64,000 nucleotides of DNA from NCBI GenBank assembly GCA_965237785.1, contig OZ250159.1, positions 1,426,001-1,490,000 of the forward strand. The letters run 5' to 3'. Each line of letters opens with the position of its first letter. Position 1 is the first letter of the stretch. The notes below the pieces were generated by a model, which saw only the letters and a list, made by a program, of their open reading frames with translations, ran no database searches and was not told the DNA's origin. The DNA comes from UBA6522 sp965237785 (GTDB taxonomy: Bacteria > Pseudomonadota > Gammaproteobacteria > Steroidobacterales > Rariloculaceae). Positions 1 to 10,100 of the stretch are shown here, piece after piece. Position numbers and translations under genes: made by a program.

Positions 1-292
1 TATAGCGGGTGTACTGGACCGTGACCTCGGCAATGGGGATTTCGAGAATATTCAGATTCTGCCGCTTGATGAGATACAGCAGCAGGTCCAGCGGCCCCTC
101 AAACGCCTCGAGAAATACCTTTAGCGCGTGGGGAGGAATGTAGAGATCCCGGGGCAGTTCGGTAACCGGCTCTCCCTCAACCACCGCGAAGGGCATCTCG
201 CCCTGCAGCGGATCGCCGGCCTTCCCGCTCAACGGCGGCGCGGTGGGTACCAGCTTCAGCCGGGGTTTAGTGGAACGCCGCGTTGCCGTCAT
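1..292 (-). CDS. scpA: Segregation and condensation protein A, 5' part only
   Basis: ScpA is the kleisin subunit that bridges the SMC dimer with ScpB in bacterial condensin. Translating the minus strand from the ATG at 290-292 gives about 97 residues, and the gene runs off the left edge. A poorly conserved N-terminus of about 50 residues is followed by the typical ScpA opening, with FEGPLDLLLYLI and then an NILEIPIAEVTVQY-like stretch. The start follows the stop of the site-2 protease gene directly, with no spacer, so the two are probably cotranscribed. The family match is clear, but only the N-terminal winged-helix region that binds the SMC neck is visible. Confidence 0.88.
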   Translation of the reverse strand, partial: MTATRRSTKPRLKLVPTAPPLSGKAGDPLQGEMPFAVVEGEPVTELPRDLYIPPHALKVFLEAFEGPLDLLLYLIKRQNLNILEIPIAEVTVQYTRY

Positions 293-961
293 TCAGGCAA
301 GTCCAGCGACCGATCGCAAGAAGAATCTCAGGAGCGGCAGCCTGATCGGGTCCAGCAGCGGCCACAGGACCCCGGTGATCATCAACGCAACGACGACCAG
401 GAATCCGAACGGCTCGACCCCCTGAAGGGCGCGCGCGAGTTGCGGCGGCAACAAACCCGCCAGTACCCGCCCGCCGTCAAGGGGCGGAATCGGCAACATG
501 TTGAAAACAGCCAGAAGTACATTGATGGTAATGCCGATCAAGCACATACGGACGATCCAGTCCGCACTCAGGTCCAGCCCAGGGGCCGCCCGTTGCGACA
601 GCAGCAGCGCCCAGCCCATGGCCATGACGAGGTTGATCCCGGGCCCGGCGGCCGCCACCAGGATCATGTCGCGCCGCGGCTTGCGTAGCCTGTGAAACGC
701 CACCGGCACCGGCTTGGCCCACCCGAACGCCCACGCGCCCGAACTCAGGATAAGCATGGCAAAGGGCACGATCACGGTACCCAGGGGATCGACGTGCTTG
801 ATCGGATTGAGCGTCAGTCGGCCGGCGAATTTCGCCGTCGGATCGCCGAGTTGCAGCGCCGCCCATCCGTGGGCGACTTCATGCACGGTGATCGCAAACA
901 CCATGGGCACGGCCGCCGTCGCCACGAGGATCACGATGTTCAGGATATCCGCGTCCAGCAT
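293..961 (-). CDS. Site-2 protease family (M50) membrane metalloprotease
   Basis: This 222-residue polytopic membrane protein has the M50 zinc signature HEVAHG at about residue 27 in the first membrane segment. The second metal motif, NMLPIPPLDGGRV, lies at about residue 155. Its short length, with no PDZ domain, marks the compact YwhC/rhomboid-sized subgroup rather than RseP. That subgroup is often found next to scpA and a Sua5/YciO gene, as here. Substrates of the subgroup are not generally known, so no specific target is assigned. It lies 33 bases downstream of the YciO-like gene and abuts scpA. Confidence 0.88.
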   Translation of the reverse strand: MLDADILNIVILVATAAVPMVFAITVHEVAHGWAALQLGDPTAKFAGRLTLNPIKHVDPLGTVIVPFAMLILSSGAWAFGWAKPVPVAFHRLRKPRRDMILVAAAGPGINLVMAMGWALLLSQRAAPGLDLSADWIVRMCLIGITINVLLAVFNMLPIPPLDGGRVLAGLLPPQLARALQGVEPFGFLVVVALMITGVLWPLLDPIRLPLLRFFLRSVAGLA

Positions 962-994
962 CGCCGTAGCATATCCCGGTTGACGGATGGTTCG

Positions 995-1615
995 CTACTC
1001 CAAACCCGCCACGGGACCCTTGCCCCGTCGAACGATACGCAGGTCGTCCTTGCTCAAGTCCAGCACCGTGGTCGGCTCGATGCCGCAGGCGCCACCGTCG
1101 ATGATGAGATCGACCTGGCTCTCCAATCGTGCGCGAATGTCATCAGCGTCGGTGAGCGGTATCTCTTCGCCCGGCAGCAAGAGGGTGGAACTGATAACGG
1201 CCTCGCCAAGCGCCGCGAGCATGCCTTGGGCGATGGGATGATCCGGCACGCGGATGCCTATCGAACGCCGCTTCGGGTTCTGCAACCTTCGGGGAACCTC
1301 GCCGGTCGCTCGCAGGATGAACGTATACGGTCCGGGGGTGAGGGATCGGATGAGGCGGTACGCCCAGTTGTCGACCCGCGCGTACATGGCGATCTCCGCA
1401 AGGTCTCGACACACCAATGTGAAATCATGTCCCTTGCCTGTGCCGCGAAGGCGCCGAATCCGGTCCGCGGCGCGCCGATCGCCGAGATGCGCCCCCAGCG
1501 CGTAGCAGGAGTCGGTGGGGTAGACGATCAGGCCGCCGGACCTGACGATCCGCGCGGCGCCATCAAGAAGCCGCCCCTGGGGATTGTCAGGGTGGATCCG
1601 GAAAAACTGTCTCAT
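995..1615 (-). CDS. YciO/Sua5-type L-threonylcarbamoyladenylate synthase family protein
   Basis: The 206-residue single-domain YrdC/Sua5 protein opens with MRQFFRIHPDNPQ, typical of the YciO branch. The nucleotide and threonine pocket is represented by GGLIVYPTDSCYALG (about residues 27-41), RRLRGTGKGHDFTLVC, and a LTPGPYTFILRAT stretch. TsaC/Sua5 enzymes make the threonylcarbamoyl-AMP used for t6A37 in tRNA. YciO paralogues have the same fold, but their in vivo role is less certain. It is the first gene of the leftward group with the site-2 protease and scpA, and it is divergent from yciB. Confidence 0.85.
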   Translation of the reverse strand: MRQFFRIHPDNPQGRLLDGAARIVRSGGLIVYPTDSCYALGAHLGDRRAADRIRRLRGTGKGHDFTLVCRDLAEIAMYARVDNWAYRLIRSLTPGPYTFILRATGEVPRRLQNPKRRSIGIRVPDHPIAQGMLAALGEAVISSTLLLPGEEIPLTDADDIRARLESQVDLIIDGGACGIEPTTVLDLSKDDLRIVRRGKGPVAGLE

Positions 1616-1674
1616 GAAAGGATTCTACTTCCGACTTGCGTTAAGATGCAGCGCTCCACGGTTGCGTCCATATC

Positions 1675-2220
1675 ATGCAGATTCTGATCGATTTCCTGCC
1701 CATTGTCGTCTTTTTCGTGGCGTACCAGATCGCCGATCTGTACGTGGCGACCGCGGCGCTCATGGTCGCCATGGCGCTGCAAATCGGAACTCAGTGGATT
1801 CGTGAGCGAACGGTCAACAAGATGCTGCTGACATCGGGAATCCTGGTGGCCGTATTCGGCGGCATCACGCTATTGATCCGCGAGCCGCTTTTCATACAGT
1901 GGAAACCGACGGTCGTGAATTGGCTGTTTGCCATGGCCTTTCTCGGCAGCCGCTATTTCGGCGGCAAGACCCTGATCGAGCGAGTCATGGGCCACGCCGT
2001 CGAACTGGATCAGCCTACGTGGCGTCAGCTCAACCTGATGTGGGTTGCCAATTTCACCTTTTTGGGCGCCGCGAACCTCTACGTGGTTTACAACTTCAAT
2101 GAAGCGGTATGGGTGAATTTCAAGTTGTTCGGCATGCTTGGATTCACTTTCCTGATGGTAGTTATCCAGGTGATCTGGATTGCCGCCAAGACGTCGGGCC
2201 AACAACACCAGGAAAGTTGA
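1675..2220 (+). CDS. yciB: Inner-membrane septation protein YciB (IspZ family)
   Basis: The 181-residue protein has about five membrane segments. It opens with MQILIDFLPIVVFFVAYQ, the hallmark start of YciB/IspZ. Later family features are the LFIQWKPTVVNWLFA stretch and a NLMWVANFTFLGAANLYVVYNF region. YciB is an inner-membrane protein linked to envelope synthesis and division. It begins a rightward operon: yciI starts 3 bases after its stop, and bolA and a peptidylprolyl isomerase follow with 4-base overlaps. The usual length is about 180 residues, so the gene is complete. Confidence 0.93.
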   Translation: MQILIDFLPIVVFFVAYQIADLYVATAALMVAMALQIGTQWIRERTVNKMLLTSGILVAVFGGITLLIREPLFIQWKPTVVNWLFAMAFLGSRYFGGKTLIERVMGHAVELDQPTWRQLNLMWVANFTFLGAANLYVVYNFNEAVWVNFKLFGMLGFTFLMVVIQVIWIAAKTSGQQHQES

Positions 2221-2223
2221 ACG

Positions 2224-2523
2224 ATGCTCTACTGCATTTTCTCCAGGGACGTACCGGACAGTTCCCCGCGGCGGGCTACGGCCCGACCGAAACACCTGGA
2301 ACGGCTGCAGAAGATGGTCGACGATGGCCGCGTCGTCGTCGCCGGACCACTGCCCGCCGTCGATGCGCCGGACCCCGGCCCCGCCGGGTTCACCGGCAGC
2401 GTGATCATCGCCGAATTCGCCTCTCTCGAAGACGCCCGCGCGTGGGCCGAGAGCGACCCGTACGTAGACGCCGGCGTCTACGAGTCGGTCGAGGTCTTGC
2501 CCTTCAAACAGGTTTTTCCATGA
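2224..2523 (+). CDS. yciI: YciI family protein
   Basis: This 99-residue ferredoxin-like fold protein begins MLYCIFSRDVPDSS and has the R...HL..L..M.. spacing with H at about residue 25. The AGPLP segment and an ESDPYVDAGVYESVEV segment near the C-terminus follow. These are conserved around the putative His/Asp pair of the YciI family. The reaction is not established for most members. yciI next to yciB is a classic gammaproteobacterial pairing. The gene ends in an ATGA overlap with bolA. Confidence 0.9.
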   Translation: MLYCIFSRDVPDSSPRRATARPKHLERLQKMVDDGRVVVAGPLPAVDAPDPGPAGFTGSVIIAEFASLEDARAWAESDPYVDAGVYESVEVLPFKQVFP

Positions 2524-2819
2524 CCGGCGATCGGCTTCGCATGATTCGTACGCGGCTTGAGGAAGCCTTCGACCCGGAGCATTTGGAACTATTCGATGAC
2601 AGCCATCGGCATCGCGGTCACGTGGGCGCCGCCGACGGCAGGGGACATTTTCGTGTAAACATCGTTTCCGAACGATTTCAGCATACCCGCCCCCTGGAAC
2701 GGCAGCGAATGGTCTTTGAAGCGCTCGCGGAATTGATGACGACCGATATTCACGCTCTCAGCATCTCGGCCCAACCCCCGACTTCCCCGGATTCGCGCAT
2801 TAAAGGGCAAGCAACATGA
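2520..2819 (+). CDS. bolA: BolA family protein
   Basis: The start is the ATG at 2520-2522, which overlaps the yciI stop, and the product is 99 residues. It contains the BolA core: LEEAFDPEHLELFDDSHRHRGH, an HFRVNIVSERF strand, and LERQRMVFEALAELM, with the HALSI ending. BolA proteins pair with monothiol glutaredoxins in iron-sulfur and iron handling, and some act in morphology and stress responses. The conserved His residues in the SHRHRGH loop are present. The gene overlaps the next one by 4 bases, so translational coupling is likely. Confidence 0.92.
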   Translation: MTGDRLRMIRTRLEEAFDPEHLELFDDSHRHRGHVGAADGRGHFRVNIVSERFQHTRPLERQRMVFEALAELMTTDIHALSISAQPPTSPDSRIKGQAT

Positions 2820-3652
2820 ACCAACTTCACACTTACGCCAGTCTGCTGTTTGCGGCAGTGTTGCTCGGCGGCTGCGCCGAGCCGCAGTCTCAGGACCAGC
2901 CCATGGCGAATCCGTTTGGAAATGCTACCGTGGCAACCATCGATGGAGAGCCGCTCTACGCCTCCATTTTCGACGCCTACTCCAATGCGCGACTGCAAAA
3001 GCCCGCGGCAGACCTTTCGGATACCGAGAGAGAAGGCTTGCTCGAAGAAATGCTCCAGTATCAGCTCATGGCGGCTGCCGCCGCTGAAGCAGGATTGACC
3101 GAGGAACAGGGCGTTGCCGTCGATATGGAACTGCAACGCCTGCAGATGCTGAGCCGAGTGTTTATCTCGCGGCACCTGGAGGAAAACCCGGCGTCCGAGG
3201 GTGAACTCCAGGCGGCTTACGAGCAGAACGTCGAGCGCCTGTCCGGGCCGCAATACAAGGCGCGGCACATTCTCGTCGACCAGGAATCCGAAGCGACGCA
3301 AATTATCGAGGAATTGCAGGGCGAAGCGGACTTCGCGCAATTGGCCATGGATCGTTCAACCGGTCCATCCGGACCCAGCGGCGGCGATCTGGGCTGGTTT
3401 TCAGCCGACACCATGGTCACGCCGTTTGCCGACGCCGTACGTTCGATGGAGGTGGGCACATTCTCGGAGCAACCCGTGCAGACCCGGTTTGGCTGGCACG
3501 TGATTCTGCTCGAAGACAGCGAGGATCAACAGCCGCCAGGGCTGGACGCGGTGCGCGCGGACATCACCACATTCGTCGAGCAACAGAAAATCGAGCAACT
3601 CCTGGACTCCTTGCGGGAGGCAGCCGAAATTACCATCGGCGACTCCGGCTAA
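2816..3652 (+). CDS. Parvulin-type peptidylprolyl isomerase lipoprotein
   Basis: The 278-residue exported protein has an N-terminal signal ending in a lipobox (LLGGC, Cys at about residue 19), so it is probably membrane-anchored on the periplasmic side. A helical SurA/PpiD-like N-domain is followed by one parvulin domain at about residues 140-240, recognisable by ARHILV, FAQLA, GGDLGWF and FGWHVI. Such proteins catalyse X-Pro isomerisation and assist folding of exported proteins. It is the last gene of the yciB operon. It resembles PrsA/PpiC-type foldases more than full-length SurA. Confidence 0.88.
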   Translation: MNQLHTYASLLFAAVLLGGCAEPQSQDQPMANPFGNATVATIDGEPLYASIFDAYSNARLQKPAADLSDTEREGLLEEMLQYQLMAAAAAEAGLTEEQGVAVDMELQRLQMLSRVFISRHLEENPASEGELQAAYEQNVERLSGPQYKARHILVDQESEATQIIEELQGEADFAQLAMDRSTGPSGPSGGDLGWFSADTMVTPFADAVRSMEVGTFSEQPVQTRFGWHVILLEDSEDQQPPGLDAVRADITTFVEQQKIEQLLDSLREAAEITIGDSG

Positions 3653-3683
3653 GCCCGGAGATCGGCCCGGAAGCCGCTGCAGG

Positions 3684-3703
3684 TGTTTCCGCGGAAACAT
3701 TTT
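3684..3703 (+). terminator. Possible intrinsic terminator after the yciB operon
   Basis: A palindrome (TGTTTC, four-base centre CGCG, GAAACA) at 3684-3699 is followed by four T residues. It lies 32 bases after the isomerase stop. The stem is short and moderately stable, so this is a weak call. The rest of the 3653-3839 gap holds only a roughly 50-codon minus-strand reading frame with no ribosome binding site, which I did not call. Confidence 0.45.
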
Positions 3704-3839
3704 CGGTCGTCGGGCGGTGGTCGTTGGGCGGGAGCGCATCGTCGTCGATCTCCGCGACCATCGCATCCAACGCCTTCATCAACAACCGGATTCTTGTCTT
3801 TTCGCGTCGATTGAATTAGACGTCAGCACCCCCGGATAC

Positions 3840-6404
3840 CTAGCCTATAAGCGCCAGCAACTGCGCTTGATCGAGCACCTCGACTCCAAGTTCTCGTGCT
3901 TTATCGAGCTTGCCACCGGCGTTGACGCCTGCCACCAGGTAGTCTGTTTTCTTTGATACGCTGCCAGTTACGCGGCCGCCCGCGGCGCGGATACGCTGAC
4001 CGGCTTCGTCCCTCGTCAAGCCGTCCAGCGAGCCGGACAGCACCAGCGTCTTGCCGTCCAGTGGCCCAGTGGCCGGGAGCGGGGCGGCTTCGTTTTCGAC
4101 CCATCTCACGCCGCGCTTCCTTAGCGCGTCGACTACGCGCAGGTTTTCTTCGCGAGCAAAAAACCCGCGCAAGCGTCGCGCTACGATCTCACCTACGTCA
4201 CTGACTTCACGCAGTTGATCCTCGTCCGCGGCGCGCAGCGCGTCCAGGCTGCCGAAATGACCCGCCAACGCACCGGCTGTAACCTGGCCTACATCCCGGA
4301 TCCCCAGCGCAAATAGAAACCGCGCAAGGCTGGTGTTCTTCTTCCGCCGGATCTCATTCAGTAGTTTCTCCGCAGTCTTGTCGCCTACGGACCGTTCGAT
4401 CGTCAGTGCTGCAACCCGTTCTTTATCAAGGTGAAACAGGTCCTTCACCCGGCAAACCAGCCGGTTGTCGACCAATAGATCCACCATTTTGTTCCCGAAT
4501 TTCGGAATGTTCATGCCCTCGCTGGACACCAATCGCTTAAGCGTCGTCCTGAGTTGTTTCGCGTAAGCGGGTTCGAGACCGCTCGCGGGCGCTGCACTTG
4601 CCGTGCTTTGATCGTCAGTCGAGATTTCCCGCAAGTCGGCGATGATTTCCCGGATTTGTTCTTGCCCCAAGAATTCAGTGATGCCTTGTGCCAACCGGGA
4701 ACTCACACCGGACGTCTCCTGCAGTTCTTCCGTGCTCGCCTCCAGGAACGACTTCAGGCTGTCGAAACGCAACGCCAGGGCGGCCGCGGCTTTTTGGCCA
4801 AGCTTCGCAATCCCCAGGGAATACAGAAGGCTCTGCAGACTGGGGGCCTTCGCCATTTCGATATTTTTGAGTATTCTGCCTGCTGGGGATTCACCCAAGG
4901 GTGTGACAAACACCAACCCGGCGACTTGTTCGTGCCTAAGGTCGAATAGGTCCTGGATGCCTTCAACCAGCCCCTTTTCCATCAGCGCGTCCACCAATTC
5001 GTCCCCCAGGCCTTCGATATCCATGGCGTTCTTGGACGCAAAATGCAGGATCGCGCCGCTGCGCTGTGCCGCACAGGTCAGCCCGGCGCTACAGCGCATC
5101 ACCGCTTCATCGCCGGGGGGCGCCACCGGCGCTTCGCATACCGGGCAAATCTCAGGCAAGTCGGGGGCTCGTGGATCGCCGTCGCGGAACTCGGGCAAGG
5201 AACGTGCAATTTCCGGAATTACATCCCCGGCGCGACGCACGACCACCGTATCGCCGACGCGTACGTCCTTGCGCAGCAACTCGCCGTAGTTGTGCAGCGT
5301 GGCGTTGCTTATCGTTGCACCGCCTACGAACACGGGCGCAAGCCGCGCCACCGGCGTAAGCGCTCCAGTGCGTCCCACCTGAATTTCGATATCCAGCACC
5401 GTGGTGCGTTTTTCCTCGGCGGGAAACTTCCGCGCCACCGCCCAGCGCGGCGCATGCGAAGACGCCCCCGCTCGATCGCGCAGATCAAGGCGATCCAGTT
5501 TGTACACCACTCCGTCCAGCGCGTAGTCCAGATCGCCACGGCGCGCGACGATTTGCTCATAGTAGCGAGCGCAGCCCTCCACGCCGGTCACGCACTCCGC
5601 CCCGGGACACACCTCAAAGCCCCATGATGCCAATTCCCTCAACAATTTCGAATGCCGGGCTGGTTGCGAGCTACGCTCAATCGACCCTACCCCGTAGGCA
5701 AAAAAAGCCAGGGGGCGTTGCGCGGCCAGCTTGGGATCCTTCTGACGCAGCGCGCCTGCCGCCGCGTTGCGCGGATTGACCAGAGGCTTTGTGCCCGTTC
5801 GCTGCGCCTGCCCGTTGTACGCCTTGAATCCGCTCAAGGGCATGAACACCTCGCCGCGCACCTCGATGCGGCCGGGAACTCCGGTGCCGCTGAGTCGCGC
5901 CGGTATGGCACGGATGGTACGGGCGGTGTGCGTTACGTCTTCGCCAACCCGGCCATTGCCGCGCGTGGCGGCCCGCACCAGATCGCCCTGCACGTACAGC
6001 AGACTGAGTGCTACGCCGTCAATCTTGGGTTCCGCGGAATATTCCCGATCGGACTCCTGATCCAGCAGGCGGGCAAGCCGCCCATCGAACTGCTGGAATT
6101 CGGAGGGATTGAATACGTTTTCCAGCGACAGCATGGGCACGCCGTGATCCACCGGGGAAAACGCCTGGCTTGGGCGCCCGCCCGGCGCTTGCGTGGGTGA
6201 ATCCGACGTAATGAATTCAGGATGCGCGCGTTCCAACTCTCGCAACTCCGCGAATAGCTGGTCGTATGCCGCGTCCGAAATCTCCGGCTTATCAAGGTCG
6301 TGGTAAAGTTTGTTGTGCCGACGGATTTCCCGGCGCAGACTCTGCATCCTCGCCAAGTGGGCGGGGGGCTCGGGGGAATCAGCGGGCGAGGCGCTCTTCG
6401 TCAT
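3840..6404 (-). CDS. ligA: NAD-dependent DNA ligase LigA with a duplicated HhH module
   Basis: LigA seals nicks using NAD. The protein has 854 residues against a usual 660-700. In order: the Ia domain (about 15-75), the adenylation domain with catalytic Lys127 in EPKIDG, the OB fold, and the four-Cys zinc site (C420, C423, C438, C444). A helix-hairpin-helix domain at about 450-596 follows, then a second copy at about 618-765, and the BRCT domain at about 777-854. The second HhH copy has the landmarks of the first (MNI..FG.K.VD.L...LV...DLF.L, then LGI..(L/V)GQ) but no zinc finger before it. The reading frame is intact. Its start overlaps the zipA stop by 4 bases (ATGA). Confidence 0.95.
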   Translation of the reverse strand: MTKSASPADSPEPPAHLARMQSLRREIRRHNKLYHDLDKPEISDAAYDQLFAELRELERAHPEFITSDSPTQAPGGRPSQAFSPVDHGVPMLSLENVFNPSEFQQFDGRLARLLDQESDREYSAEPKIDGVALSLLYVQGDLVRAATRGNGRVGEDVTHTARTIRAIPARLSGTGVPGRIEVRGEVFMPLSGFKAYNGQAQRTGTKPLVNPRNAAAGALRQKDPKLAAQRPLAFFAYGVGSIERSSQPARHSKLLRELASWGFEVCPGAECVTGVEGCARYYEQIVARRGDLDYALDGVVYKLDRLDLRDRAGASSHAPRWAVARKFPAEEKRTTVLDIEIQVGRTGALTPVARLAPVFVGGATISNATLHNYGELLRKDVRVGDTVVVRRAGDVIPEIARSLPEFRDGDPRAPDLPEICPVCEAPVAPPGDEAVMRCSAGLTCAAQRSGAILHFASKNAMDIEGLGDELVDALMEKGLVEGIQDLFDLRHEQVAGLVFVTPLGESPAGRILKNIEMAKAPSLQSLLYSLGIAKLGQKAAAALALRFDSLKSFLEASTEELQETSGVSSRLAQGITEFLGQEQIREIIADLREISTDDQSTASAAPASGLEPAYAKQLRTTLKRLVSSEGMNIPKFGNKMVDLLVDNRLVCRVKDLFHLDKERVAALTIERSVGDKTAEKLLNEIRRKKNTSLARFLFALGIRDVGQVTAGALAGHFGSLDALRAADEDQLREVSDVGEIVARRLRGFFAREENLRVVDALRKRGVRWVENEAAPLPATGPLDGKTLVLSGSLDGLTRDEAGQRIRAAGGRVTGSVSKKTDYLVAGVNAGGKLDKARELGVEVLDQAQLLALIG

Positions 6405-7108
6405 TGCTCTCCCTCACCCAGATGAATCATGTTTCGGTGGCGGTATTCGATCAGTTCTTCGCGCACGAACCGCTCGCGCTGAATGCTCCAGGAACTCCCC
6501 TGCTCGTCCAATATCTCGGCGTTGAGCGTTAGCGCCAAGGCGCGCGCGCTGTCGACCATCCGGTCGAACCGGGAAACGGGATCGCCCGCACCAGGCAGAA
6601 CCATGAAGAACGTCATCCCGGGCAGCGTCGAGTCCGAAATACTGGAGAGATCAAAGGAGCCGGGCTCGATCAAGCTGGCAACCGAAAAATCCGCCTCCGG
6701 GGCATTTCTGTCGGCGTGATAGTGGAAAATTCCGTAGGGGCCGTACCGCAGACCGGCTTCCCGTAACGCCAGAACGGTCCGCTGACCATCGAGTTGATCT
6801 CCGCTTTTCGGAATGAAACGCAACGTGACGACTCGTGGCGGCCCGCCTTTCTCCTGGGCAGCGTTTGGAGGAGTACGCGGTTGGTGCAGATCTTCGGCAC
6901 CCGCGATGGAGGACAAGTCGCTGGATTCGGCTTGGCCGGCAGATAAATCCTCGAAAGCGATAGGGTCGCTCGAAAGATCCGACTCGGGTGCCCCTTGGTC
7001 AGAGGCCCGGAATCGCGGCGAGAGTACCGACCAGAGAAAAACCCCCGCGAAAGCCAACAGGCCAAACCCGAGGAGTACCCAGCGCAATTCCAACATCGGC
7101 CAAATCAC
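6401..7108 (-). CDS. zipA: Cell division protein ZipA
   Basis: ZipA tethers FtsZ to the inner membrane in gammaproteobacterial division. The product is about 235 residues: one N-terminal membrane segment (about residues 5-25), a variable acidic linker to about residue 95, and a C-terminal ZipA domain. That domain begins VVTLRFIPKSGDQLDGQ and has YGPYGIFHYH, GMTFFMVLPG and FDRMVDSARALA. The GTG at 7106-7108 overlaps the smc stop codon. An ATG four codons downstream is an equally plausible start. It is the middle gene of smc-zipA-ligA. Confidence 0.9.
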   Translation of the reverse strand: MIWPMLELRWVLLGFGLLAFAGVFLWSVLSPRFRASDQGAPESDLSSDPIAFEDLSAGQAESSDLSSIAGAEDLHQPRTPPNAAQEKGGPPRVVTLRFIPKSGDQLDGQRTVLALREAGLRYGPYGIFHYHADRNAPEADFSVASLIEPGSFDLSSISDSTLPGMTFFMVLPGAGDPVSRFDRMVDSARALALTLNAEILDEQGSSWSIQRERFVREELIEYRHRNMIHLGEGEQ

Positions 7109-10100
7109 TACACTGCGGCAAGTTGGACCGCCTCATCGATGTCGACCGCTACCAGCCGTGAGACTCCCGGCTCGCTCATGGTGACGCCGGACAGTTGCTG
7201 CATGGATGCCATGGTCGTCTTGTTGTGGGTGATCAGCACGAACTGCACTCGCTGCGACATTTCGTTCACGATCTCCGCAAAGCGTCCGACATTCGTATCA
7301 TCCAACGGCGCGTCGACTTCATCGAGAAGGCAGAACGGCGCCGGATTCAGCTCGAAGATCGAGAATACGAGCGCGACGGCCGTCAACGCCTTCTCACCGC
7401 CGGAGAGAAGATGAATCGTGCTCACGCGCTTGCCCGGCGGGCGCGCCATCACCGTAACGCCTGAACTGAGCAGATCGTCGCCTTCGAGTTCCAAATAGGC
7501 GTGTCCGCCGCCGAATAGCCGTGGGAACAGCCTCGCCAAACCGGCGTTTGCGGCTTTGAATGTTTCGTCGAATAGCGTGCGAGTCTCACGGTCGATTTTT
7601 CGAATGGCGTTCTCAAGCGTATCCAGGGCCTTGCTGAGATCCGTGAATTGGGCATCCAGATACTGCTTGCGCTCCGACTGGCGTTTGAATTCGTCTATTG
7701 CCGCGAGATTGATGGCACCCAGCCTTCGAATGCGCCGCTCCAGTTTCTCCAACCCCCTTTCCCAGTCCGGTAAGGTCGCGTCCTCTGACAAAGACGTCAG
7801 TAGTTCCTCGGTATCGAACGTGGTTTTCGAAAGGTCCTCGGTCACTGCCTCGATATGAGCTTCAACTTTGCCGACGTCCAACCGCGCCTCGGCCAGCGAT
7901 TCGCGCGCGGTATCAACCTGCTGTTGCCGATCCGCATGAAGGAAGTTTGCATCGCTCAACCGCGAATCCACATCTTCCACCGCGCGGCGGGCCGCCCGCA
8001 GGCGCTCCTCTACGACCAGCTTCTGCTCGAGTTGCTCTTCCAGCACACGCTTGTCTTTGGCCGTGGGCTCGACCGCCGCCTCGGTTTCGGCTTGCAGCTC
8101 GGCGCGGCGGCTGCGCAAACGCTCCTGCTGCGCGCGTACTCGCTGCAGCGCACCAAGTGACGACTCCCTTGCACTTCGCCGCGACTCCATCCCCAGCGAG
8201 ATCTTCTGGAGCCCGGCCCTGTCGTGCTCCTCCCCCGCACGTGCGATGGCAAGCTGCTGCCGATGTTCCTCCCGGCTTCTCTCCGTTTCCGCCCGTGATC
8301 GCGTCAGCTCTTCACGCCGTGTTCTCGCCTCGCCGAGCGTGCGCTCAGATATGGAACTGCGTTCGGACAAGCGCGTTGATTCTGCATCGAACTCCTCGGC
8401 GCGTTGCTGAATCGTCCGATCCCTTGTCGTGAGCTCATCCAATCGCGAACGTCCCGCATCAAGCTCGCTCCTCGAATCCGCATACTGCTGTTGACGGCGA
8501 GCGGCGTCCGACTGCACGTGCACGCGATCGGACTCAAGCTGTTCCAATTCTTTCCGGGTCTCGGCGCCGATACGCTCAAGCTCCCGCACCTCCCGGACGC
8601 CGCCAGCGCCAGCCTCGCGCAACTCCTTCAATTCCTCGGCACGAGCCAGCACACCCGCCCGCGGGTCGTCGCCGCGTTTTACCCTGAGCCACCGCGACCC
8701 CACCCAGATACCGTCGCGCGTCACAACCGACTCATCGTGCTTGAGCCGCGGGCGAATCGCCGCGGCATCGGCCACCGACTCCGCAGCGTGAATTCCCGCA
8801 AGCAATCGTGCTACCCCCGGTCCACTCACGTATCGGCACAGCATCCCCCGAGACACGCTCGGTGTCGGCTCTTCGCTGCTCTTGTGGTGCCACAGGGTCA
8901 AATCAACCGACGTCAACTCCGACAAGCTCGCTGCCGCTTTATCGATATCGTCGACGCGGACCGCCTGGAGATAGTCTCCGAGCACGGTCTCCACAGCCGC
9001 TTCCCAACCCGCCGCAACCGTCAAGCCGTCGACGAATCGGGGCATTGACGACAAATTTTCGGACTTCAGCCAAGCGTCCACCTCGTCCGAAGCCGGTGCA
9101 GCGGCCGCATCGCGCAACGCTTCCAGCGAGGTCATCCTTCCGCGCTGCTCATGCAGTTTCCGGCGCGCCCGATCCAATCGCCCGGATACTCCCAGTTCGG
9201 TTACGCGCGCGGATTGAATTCGCTCCGATAGTTCCCTCAATGTGTTTGCGTCGCCCTCGCAAGCGGTTCTCGCACTCTCTTTCTCGACGGCCAGTTGGTG
9301 CAACCGTTCCTGCTGGCCCTGCGTGCTCAGACCCGACCGTTCGTCCGCCAACTTCGCCTGCTCATCGCTCAAACGCCGCTGGCGCGCGCGAAGGTGCTCC
9401 AGTCGTTCCGCCTCCACCTGTTCCGTACGCTCGGCATCAGCCAACGATTCGATCACATGTCCCCAGCGCTCCTGAGATTGTTCCCAGGCCTGTTCGGCCT
9501 GTCGAAGATTGTCGATGGAGGTCTCATGAGCTTCCATCGCCTGCTTCAGCCCAGGCCCAAGTTCACCCAGGTGCTGGTCGATTTCCTGGATTCTGCGGCG
9601 ATCGCTGTCGATATGAGCCCCGATCTCCGCCATCTGCTGATCGATGTCGTCCAACTCGGCGCGGCGCCGCTGGCCAAGCTTCCCGTGATGTTCGAGAGAT
9701 TGCTCGAGACGGCTGATTTCCGCGTCCACTTCGTACGATCGGCTTCGAATATCGTTGTGCCGATCGTTGTGCTCGTCCAATTCCAGCCGCAGTTGCTCAA
9801 TCAACGCCTCGGTCTCGCGCAATTTCGCCAGCGCCGCATCCAGACCCGTCTGCTCCTTCTCCCGCGCGACACCACGCACTTGGCGATCGTCCCTCAGAGC
9901 GGACAATCGCAAGGCCAGCAATTCCGCCTCCATGCGCCTTTGCCCGGATTTGAGCGTTCGATAGCGTTCAGCCGCGCGTGCCTGCCGCTGCAGGTGATCA
10001 AGTTGTTTGCCGACCTCTTCGCGCAAATCGCTGAGCCTTTCCAGGTTCTCCCGCGTGCGGCGAATGCGGTGCTCGGTCTCCCGGCGGCGCTCCTTGTACT

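Noticed and set aside
692..1687. 331-codon plus-strand open frame
   Set aside because: Antisense to the site-2 protease and YciO genes; low-complexity His/Arg composition.
3627..3775. 49-codon minus-strand frame after ligA
   Set aside because: Acceptable codon bias, but no ribosome binding site, overlap with the isomerase gene end, and no recognisable family.
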